Below, piece after piece: positions 6,929 through 11,643 of a stretch of 11,643 nucleotides of DNA. Numbering within the stretch: the stretch's first letter is position 1; each line of letters begins with the position of its first letter. The notes beneath the pieces were generated by a model. That model had not been told where the DNA came from and did no database searches. It saw nothing but the letters and a program-made list of their open reading frames with translations. This stretch comes from Bryobacterales bacterium (GTDB lineage: Bacteria > Acidobacteriota > Terriglobia > Bryobacterales > Bryobacteraceae): assembly GCA_003517725.1 (NCBI GenBank), contig DOZZ01000146.1, positions 1-11,643 of the forward strand, read 5' to 3'. A program made the position numbers and the translations under genes.

Positions 6929-8220
6929 TCCCGCTGGTAAGCCATGTCGAGCAATTGCACCACGTGGTAAACCTTCTGATTTTGACCAAAGAGCCGCGCG
7001 CCCGTCTCCATCTGGAGCATGCAGCCGGGGTTCGACGACGCAATCACGCTCGCGCCCGTACGCTCGACATTGTGAAACTTGGAACGCAGGATGTCCATTG
7101 CCAGGTCGGTGTGAAGCACGTTATAGACGCCGGCGCTGCCGCAGCAGAGATCCGAGCCAATCATCTCGCGCAGCTCAAGACCAGGGATGGCGCGCAGCAA
7201 CTGGCGCGGCTGCGTGCGGACCTGCTGGCCGTGAGCCAGGTGGCAGGAATCCTGGTACGTCACGACCATGTTTAGCGGGCGCATCTCCCGATTGAGGTCA
7301 ATCGAAGCAAGAAACTCGTTAACGTCGCGCATGCGCCGCACAAATTCTTTGGCTTTGTCCGCATACTCGGCGTCGTGCTCCAGCAACTCGTCATATTCCT
7401 TAAGCGTTGAGCCGCAGCCGCCGGTGTTGCTGATGATAGCGTCGAAGTTGCCGGCCAGCATGACGTCGATATTGCGGCGGGCCAGTCGCCGGGCTTCGTC
7501 CCGAACGCCGGCGTGCGCGTGCAAAGCGCCGCAGCAGTTCTGGTGCTGGGGAATATGCACCTCGCAGCCGTTCTTTTGCAGCACCCGAACCGTAGCCTCG
7601 TTGAGCCGCGCGAACGAAACATTTTGGATGCAGCCGGCGAGGAACGCCACCTTGTAGCGCTTGGCGCCCTCGGCCGGATACACCTGACCCACGCGCCCGA
7701 AGAAGAAAGGAATCTGGGCGGTGGGCGTCAGCGCTTCGAGCGATTCGAGTCCCGCGAGTTTCAGCAGGCCCGACGCGCGCATCAGCTTTTGCAGCCCGCT
7801 AGCCTGGTACAACCAGAGGCCCGTGCCGGCCAGCGTCATCAACGCCGGCGAGCGCAACAGCGGCCCATAGACGAAGGCTCGCAGCGCTTTGACATACCAC
7901 GCGAACTCCGCTTTATTTTGAATTTCGGCGCGCGCGGCTTCAATCAACTTGCCGTACTGCACGCCGGAAGGGCAGGCCGTTTCACACGCGCGGCACGCCA
8001 GGCACAGGTCCATATGCTCACGGTAGGAATCGGTGATCGGCGCGCCGGCCGCCACTTGCACCATCTGGTAAATGCGGCCGCGCGGCGAATCCATCTCGAC
8101 GCCCAGCTCGCGGTAAGTGGGGCATGCGTTCAGGCACAGGCCGCAGTGGACGCACTTGTCGAGGTCCTGCTGCTGCGGCTTGTCGTACTGAATTTCAGAT
8201 AGCGCGGAAGAGTCGGCCAC
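6925..8220 (-). CDS. glcF: Glycolate oxidase iron-sulfur subunit GlcF
   Basis: GlcF passes electrons from the flavin subunits of glycolate oxidase towards the membrane quinone pool. The 431-residue product has two [4Fe-4S] ferredoxin motifs: C23, C26, C29, C33 in CVHCGLCLNACP, and C73, C76, C79, C83 in CLACRACETACP. Two CCG domains follow, with NCCGALHAHAG at 228-238, C269, DSCHLAHG at 324-331, DLCCGSAG at 357-364 and NPGC at 397-400. All expected cysteines are present. The start is GTG at 8220, inside the end of glcE (26-base overlap), indicating coupled translation. Other heterodisulfide-reductase-like or lactate-utilisation proteins share CCG domains, but the pairing with GlcE and full length favour GlcF. 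Its stop overlaps the convergent ABC exporter stop at 6926-6928. Confidence 0.92.
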   Translation of the reverse strand: MADSSALSEIQYDKPQQQDLDKCVHCGLCLNACPTYRELGVEMDSPRGRIYQMVQVAAGAPITDSYREHMDLCLACRACETACPSGVQYGKLIEAARAEIQNKAEFAWYVKALRAFVYGPLLRSPALMTLAGTGLWLYQASGLQKLMRASGLLKLAGLESLEALTPTAQIPFFFGRVGQVYPAEGAKRYKVAFLAGCIQNVSFARLNEATVRVLQKNGCEVHIPQHQNCCGALHAHAGVRDEARRLARRNIDVMLAGNFDAIISNTGGCGSTLKEYDELLEHDAEYADKAKEFVRRMRDVNEFLASIDLNREMRPLNMVVTYQDSCHLAHGQQVRTQPRQLLRAIPGLELREMIGSDLCCGSAGVYNVLHTDLAMDILRSKFHNVERTGASVIASSNPGCMLQMETGARLFGQNQKVYHVVQLLDMAYQRD

Positions 8221-9307
8221 GGTTTAGGAGATGCCTCGGGTCAAACAGGTTCTTGATCTTCTTCATCATCTCAAAATCCGAAGTGGCGGCTTGCCACAGC
8301 ACGGCGTCGCGCCGGAACTCCGGGCTGGCGGATTCCACCACGTGCCGGAATTTTGCGCCGTGCGCCGCGATCCAGGCCGCTGCTTCCGCCGCCTGCGCGA
8401 AGCACGCGTACGACACGCCATTGCCCGCTCGGCCGATGGCGGGAACACTCAGGGTGTCGAAAGCCTGGGCCATCCCGGTCAATTTCGTCGAGATGCGAAT
8501 CACCGCGCCGCTCGTGAATTGCGTGGTCACCTCGCGCACGCCGGACCAGAAGCCGTCGGGAGCACGCTCGCCTCCGATCTCGCGCAGGCAACGCGCGACC
8601 ACGGCGTCATCGCCTCCGAATTGCATCGCCAGGACGAAATCGTTCAGACCGAAGCGCGCGCTCATCGCGGGATTCAGAACATCAATGGCGGCCGGATGAA
8701 TCACGCCGCGCAACACCAGGTCGCGGCGTTCCATGGCCGCCGCGATGGTCGGGAAAGATAACAGGCTGCTCTCCTCGCGTTCCGGCATGGGCGTCAGTTT
8801 GAAATTGGCGATGGCAATCGCGCCCAAAGTTCCGAACGAGCCGATCAGCAGCTTGCCCATGTCGAGCCCCGCGACATTTTTAACCACCATGCCCCCGGCC
8901 TGCACCAGTTTTCCTTCGAGCGTGGCAAACTGCATCCCGATCACCAGGTCGCGCGCCGTGCCATGGAGACGCCGTCGCGGCCCGCTCGAATTGGCGGCCA
9001 GGATGCCGCCCACCGTAGCTGTGTCGGCATAAGGCGGATCGAGCGGAATCATCTGGCGATGGCGCGCCAGTGTCTCACTCAACTCACGAAAGCCCAGGCC
9101 GGCTTCCACGCTGATGGTGAGGTCGGCGGGCTCATATTTTAAGATGCGGTTCAAGCCGGCGGTGCTGATAGTCAGGTCCGCGGGCGCGATCGGCCCGCCC
9201 ATGGCCTGCTTGGAGCCGTGGCCCTCAAGCGTGATGGTGCGGTTGTTAGCCGCGGCGTCCGCCAGCATCGCGGCCAGCGCGTTCGGGGTATCGGGAACAG
9301 CAGGCAA
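8195..9307 (-). CDS. glcE: Glycolate oxidase FAD-binding subunit GlcE
   Basis: The 370-residue product is an FAD-binding PCMH-type oxidoreductase subunit of GlcE length. GHGSKQAMGG (29-38) is the first pyrophosphate-binding loop. PPYADTATVGGILAANSSGP (91-110) and GTARDLVIGMQF (116-127) complete the flavin site. VVKNVAGLDMGKLLIGSFGTLG (141-162, read here in two halves: VVKNVAGLDM and GKLLIGSFGTLG) is highly typical of GlcE. The protein ends LFDPRHLLNRGRLF, the usual C-terminus. The start is TTG at 9307, chosen because a stop lies at 9317-9319 and the next Met is residue 14. No Shine-Dalgarno is visible. In E. coli-type loci glcD precedes glcE; here the upstream gene is an unrelated divergent one. 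With its partner glcF it probably oxidises glycolate or another 2-hydroxyacid, needing a GlcD encoded elsewhere. Confidence 0.92.
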   Translation of the reverse strand: MPAVPDTPNALAAMLADAAANNRTITLEGHGSKQAMGGPIAPADLTISTAGLNRILKYEPADLTISVEAGLGFRELSETLARHRQMIPLDPPYADTATVGGILAANSSGPRRRLHGTARDLVIGMQFATLEGKLVQAGGMVVKNVAGLDMGKLLIGSFGTLGAIAIANFKLTPMPEREESSLLSFPTIAAAMERRDLVLRGVIHPAAIDVLNPAMSARFGLNDFVLAMQFGGDDAVVARCLREIGGERAPDGFWSGVREVTTQFTSGAVIRISTKLTGMAQAFDTLSVPAIGRAGNGVSYACFAQAAEAAAWIAAHGAKFRHVVESASPEFRRDAVLWQAATSDFEMMKKIKNLFDPRHLLNRGRLFRAI

Positions 9308-9328
9308 CCTAATACTTTAACGTAGTGT

Positions 9329-9398
9329 AGGCTTCAGCCTGCGGCGGGCTTCAAGCCCGCCAGTTCGCGGCCCGCGAAGAGCGCCCCACGAACGCTCT
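9329..9398. repeat. Four consecutive inverted repeats in the glcE / amidase-locus spacer
   Basis: Four hairpin-forming units lie head to tail. AGGCT/AGCCT (9329-9340) has a 2-base centre. GGCGGGCTT/AAGCCCGCC (9343-9361) has a 1-base centre. TTCGCGG/CCGCGAA (9364-9378) has a 1-base centre. AGAGCG/CGCTCT (9378-9398) has a 9-base loop. All arms are perfect. GTAG occurs twice just before the first unit (9322-9330), recalling the tetranucleotide that precedes REP/RAYT-type hairpins. There is no T-tract, so an ordinary intrinsic terminator is unlikely. The sequence may be an intergenic REP-like element or a structured leader; no second copy lies in this window. Confidence 0.6.
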
Positions 9399-9430
9399 GC
9401 CTTCACACAGTGCTCGCAGCCCCGGGCCAC

Positions 9431-9436
9431 TATAAT
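9431..9436 (+). promoter_or_regulatory. Perfect -10 box TATAAT, probable leaderless start
   Basis: A consensus TATAAT ends six bases before the ATG at 9443. A transcript beginning the usual six to seven bases downstream would start at or next to that ATG, so the mRNA would be leaderless. This fits the absence of a Shine-Dalgarno site. No good -35 lies at 16-18 bases; TTCACA at 9402-9407 is 23 bases away. In sequence this GC-rich, a consensus AT hexamer at exactly this place is unlikely to be accidental. Confidence 0.5.
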
Positions 9437-9442
9437 AGCGGC

Positions 9443-9649
9443 ATGAAAATCACGCGCCGCCAACTGCTGGTCTCGGCCGCCGCGGGAGGCGTAGTAAGTT
9501 CGGTTGTAGCGCCGCCCGCCCCCGCGCAAGAAGCCGCGCCTCAAGACTGGCTTGTAGTTGCGCGCCAGACTATCCGTCGCAATGCCGAACTGCTGGCCGC
9601 CGTAGACGTGCCGCCCGGAACGGAACCGGCCTTCGTGTTCCGGCCCTGA
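9443..9649 (+). CDS. Small Tat-leader protein with AtzG/GatC-like C-terminal tail
   Basis: The 68-residue product begins MKITRRQLLVSAAAGG, a twin-arginine leader (R5, R6) with a hydrophobic core and probable cleavage after APA at 26-28. Only about 40 residues would remain. They contain one helix (DWLVVARQTIRRNAELLAAV) and end TEPAFVFRP. This helix plus EPA-x-F-x-P ending recalls the C-terminus of AtzG/DUF4089 and GatC small subunits, which pair with amidase-signature enzymes. Related secreted amidases also carry such a segment inside a single chain. The stop at 9647-9649 lies five bases before the amidase ATG in another frame. It is therefore either a small exported partner or the detached N-terminal end of the amidase. 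A start at 9443 is favoured over an upstream ATG at 9410 because it places the RR motif at the N-terminus. Confidence 0.65.
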   Translation: MKITRRQLLVSAAAGGVVSSVVAPPAPAQEAAPQDWLVVARQTIRRNAELLAAVDVPPGTEPAFVFRP

Positions 9650-9654
9650 AGCGC

Positions 9655-11076
9655 ATGGCGACGCTCGATCCGGAACTTTATTTCGCCACTGTCGCGGAAC
9701 TGCACCAGAAGCTGATCGCACGCCAGGTTTCGGCCGTGGAACTGGCCCGGGCCTTCGGCGCGCGGCTGCAAGCACTCGGCCCAACCTACAACGCGCTGGC
9801 TCTGCCGCTGACCGCGCGCGCCGTCAAGCAAGCCAAAGCTGTCGACGGCGACTTGAAGCGCGAGCGTTGGCGCGGGCCGCTGCAAGGCATTCCGTTCGGC
9901 GCCAAAGATCTGCTCAGCGTCAAAGGCCTGGTGACCACGTGGGGCGCCAGGCCCTATGCGGAACAAGTCTTCCAGGAAGATGCGACGGTGATCCAGAAAC
10001 TCGAAAAGACCGGCGCTCTGCTGATCGGCAAGCTCGCCATGGTGGAACTGGCGGGGGGAGGCGGATACCGGCTGGCCGGCGCCTCGCTGTTCGGGCCGGG
10101 GCTGAATCCATGGGATCGCACGCGCTGGTCCGGCGGATCGTCGAGCGGTGCCGCCAGCGCCGTGGCCGCCGGGCTGGCGCCGTTTGCGCTGGGCTCGGAG
10201 ACCTCGGGATCGATCCTCACGCCTGCCGCTTTTTGCAACGTCACGGCGTTGCGGCCGACCTACGGGCTGGTGAGCCGGCACGGCGCCATGCCGCTGGCCT
10301 GGACCCTCGACAAGATTGGACCCATGTGCCGCTCGGCGCAGGATTGCGGCCTGGTGCTCGCAGCCATCGCCGGCGGCGACCGTAACGATCCGGGTTCGGC
10401 GGGCAAAAGCTTCTACTACACGCCCGAGTATGCGCGGCCGTTGGCGGATCTGAAAATGGGCTACGCGGCCACTGATTTTTCCGACTGGGCGCAGCCCGAA
10501 GCACGGTCCGCCTTTGCGGAGGCCCTGGCGGTGTTGGGGCAGATGGGCCTGCCGCCGCGCGAAACGGCGCTGCCGGATTTCCCGTTCGGCGCCATCATCG
10601 GCGCCATCATCGGCGTGGAGGGCGCGGCGTCTTTCGAAAAGCTGGTGAGCAGCGGCCGGGTGGATCAACTGGCGGACCCCAGGCAGGCGGCGGGTTTGCG
10701 CGCCGGCGCGGAAATTCCAGCGATGCTCTACCTGAAAGCCATGCAGGCCCGCGCGCTGGTGCAGGAAGGTTTCCGGCGCATCTTCGCGGACTATGACGTG
10801 CTCGTCGCGCCGGCCCGCTTAACGATCGCGCCAAAGATCAGCGAACCCCTGGATGCCGAGTCGCCCAAACCGGCCGCGAAAGTGGGCATGACCGGGCTGA
10901 TCCAGGCCGGAAATCTGGCCGGGCTGCCGGCGCTGTGCCTGCCGTGTGGCTTCGCCGCCGGCATGCCGGTGGCGCTGCAGCTGGTGGGCAATCCGTTTTC
11001 GGAAAACACGCTGCTGGCCATCGGGCGCGAGTTTCAAAAGCGCACCGACTGGCATCGCCGCCGTCCGCCGCTATAG
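9655..11076 (+). CDS. Amidase-signature family enzyme
   Basis: The 473-residue product hydrolyses an amide bond by the Ser-cisSer-Lys mechanism of this family. The catalytic Lys is K84 in GIPFGAKDLL. The cis-Ser is S162 in WSGGSSSGAASAVAAG. The nucleophile is S186 in LGSETSGSILTP, at the 24-residue spacing from the cis-Ser seen in peptide amidase and FAAH. VTALRPTYGLVSRHG and DKIGPMCRSAQDC follow as usual, and the C-terminus LAGLPALCLPCGFAAGMPVALQLVG is typical (given here as three pieces: LAGLPALCLPC, GFAAG, MPVALQLVG). It is not GatA by context: no gatB or gatC is nearby. The substrate is unknown. The chain has no leader, although the 68-residue protein just upstream has one. A perfect 12-base tandem duplication at 10588-10611 encodes GAIIGAII. 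Confidence 0.9.
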   Translation: MATLDPELYFATVAELHQKLIARQVSAVELARAFGARLQALGPTYNALALPLTARAVKQAKAVDGDLKRERWRGPLQGIPFGAKDLLSVKGLVTTWGARPYAEQVFQEDATVIQKLEKTGALLIGKLAMVELAGGGGYRLAGASLFGPGLNPWDRTRWSGGSSSGAASAVAAGLAPFALGSETSGSILTPAAFCNVTALRPTYGLVSRHGAMPLAWTLDKIGPMCRSAQDCGLVLAAIAGGDRNDPGSAGKSFYYTPEYARPLADLKMGYAATDFSDWAQPEARSAFAEALAVLGQMGLPPRETALPDFPFGAIIGAIIGVEGAASFEKLVSSGRVDQLADPRQAAGLRAGAEIPAMLYLKAMQARALVQEGFRRIFADYDVLVAPARLTIAPKISEPLDAESPKPAAKVGMTGLIQAGNLAGLPALCLPCGFAAGMPVALQLVGNPFSENTLLAIGREFQKRTDWHRRRPPL

Positions 11077-11083
11077 AGACCGG

Positions 11084-11643
11084 ATGAGCTCTTCCTGGGC
11101 CGCCCTCTGGCGCACGGTCACGCGCTTCGATGCCGGGAAGTTGACGCCCTGGCTGGCGCTGCGCAATACCGTGGGCGTGTTGCTGCCGTTAGTGGCTGGT
11201 GCCATCAGCGGCAACCTCCTGACCGGTGTAGTCGTGGCGACCGGCGCGCTGAACGTGGCGTTCTCGGATGGTCACGGCCCCTACGCGCAGCGCGCCCGCC
11301 GCATGCTTACGGCCAGCGTCCTGGTAGCCTGCGCCATTTTCATCGGCGCCACCATCGCGCAGTCCGCGCCGGCCGCGGTGCTGGTCTCGGCGCTGTGGGC
11401 CTTCGCCGCTGGCATGCTGGTGGCCGTCGGCGCCTCCGCCGCCGCCGTCGGTACCATCAGCACCGTCACGCTGGTGGTGTTTGCCACGCGTCCCACCACG
11501 CCCGGCCGCGCCGCGCTCGCGGGATTGCTGGCCTTAGCGGGCGGACTGCTGCAGGTGGGGCTGTCGCTCGCCATGTGGCGGCTGCGGCGCTACCTGCCGG
11601 AGCGCCGCGTGCTGGGCGCGCTGTTCGCCGAAATCGCCCAGAC
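11084..11643 (+). CDS. FUSC-type membrane protein, N-terminal part (cut by window edge)
   Basis: An ATG at 11084, seven bases after the amidase stop, opens 186 codons without a stop to the window end. The product starts MSSSWAALWRTVTRFDAGKL and then shows about six closely packed membrane segments between residues 27 and 165: NTVGVLLPLVAGAISG, TGVVVATGALNVAFSD, MLTASVLVACAIFIGATI, AVLVSALWAFAAGMLVAVG, ISTVTLVVFATRP and AGLLALAGGLLQVGLSLAM. The order and the DGHGPYAQRARRM loop fit the N-terminal half of FUSC/YccS/AaeB-like proteins, a family that includes exporters of aromatic acids. A cytoplasmic domain and second membrane half would lie beyond the window. The close spacing suggests one transcript with the amidase. 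The family call is likely; the substrate is unknown. Confidence 0.7.
   Translation, partial: MSSSWAALWRTVTRFDAGKLTPWLALRNTVGVLLPLVAGAISGNLLTGVVVATGALNVAFSDGHGPYAQRARRMLTASVLVACAIFIGATIAQSAPAAVLVSALWAFAAGMLVAVGASAAAVGTISTVTLVVFATRPTTPGRAALAGLLALAGGLLQVGLSLAMWRLRRYLPERRVLGALFAEIAQ

Noticed and set aside
7513..8202. Plus-strand open frame (229 codons) opposite glcF
   Set aside because: No recognisable domain; the minus strand has both ferredoxin motifs and all CCG cysteines.
9343..9361. Strong hairpin as an intrinsic terminator
   Set aside because: No T-tract follows on either strand, and no gene ends here; both neighbouring genes start here and run outwards.
9541..10668. Minus-strand open frame (375 codons) opposite the amidase
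   Set aside because: Its composition is that of an antisense shadow (Arg-, Gln- and Gly-rich), while the plus strand has all amidase catalytic motifs.
9655..11076. Calling the amidase GatA of the tRNA amidotransferase
   Set aside because: No gatB or gatC nearby, and the Tat-leader protein directly upstream points to an exported amidase instead.
1..11643. CRISPR array, tRNA, rRNA, insertion sequence or prophage genes
   Set aside because: I found no regularly spaced repeats, cloverleaf-like sequence, rRNA signature, intact transposase or phage structural motif on either strand.

Overview
The window is GC-rich (roughly 60-65% by eye), gene-dense and mostly without Shine-Dalgarno sites. It looks like chromosome of an Acidobacteriota member, probably the Solibacter/Bryobacter side. 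The best pointer is the large secreted VWA-like protein at 740-2854, which matches the 'VWFA-related Acidobacterial domain' type. The small secreted Cys protein and the Tat-leader amidase locus also suit this phylum. This placement is inferred from protein style, not from a marker gene.

Layout. Positions 1-318 are untidy: the 5' end of an unidentified minus-strand gene with a strong ribosome binding site, then apparently decayed coding sequence. A DUF5615 PIN-like toxin-type gene without a visible intact antitoxin follows (319-678). A tight plus-strand run comes next: the VWA-like secreted protein, ruvX, mltG and an unrecognised helical protein (740-4730). A small secreted minus-strand protein (4731-5045) is divergent from a full-length ABC exporter half-transporter (5078-6928), with only 32 bases between their starts. 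The exporter converges on a minus-strand glcE-glcF pair (9307 to 6925), the FAD and iron-sulfur subunits of glycolate oxidase. No glcD lies beside them.

The glcE upstream region carries four consecutive inverted repeats and then a perfect TATAAT box just before a plus-strand group. That group is a 68-residue Tat-leader protein, an amidase-signature enzyme, and the N-terminal part of an FUSC-type membrane protein cut by the window edge.

How the genes relate. ruvX-mltG is a common housekeeping pairing of nucleic-acid and cell-wall functions. glcE-glcF belongs to 2-hydroxyacid oxidation. The group at 9443-11643 could be a small exported amidase plus efflux module. The most unusual point is that the amidase has no leader of its own, while the small protein before it has a Tat leader and an AtzG/GatC-like C-terminal tail. 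Either the amidase gene is split, or a small exported partner carries or activates it. I see no CRISPR array, tRNA, rRNA or intact insertion sequence, and no fully new multi-gene system that I could defend.
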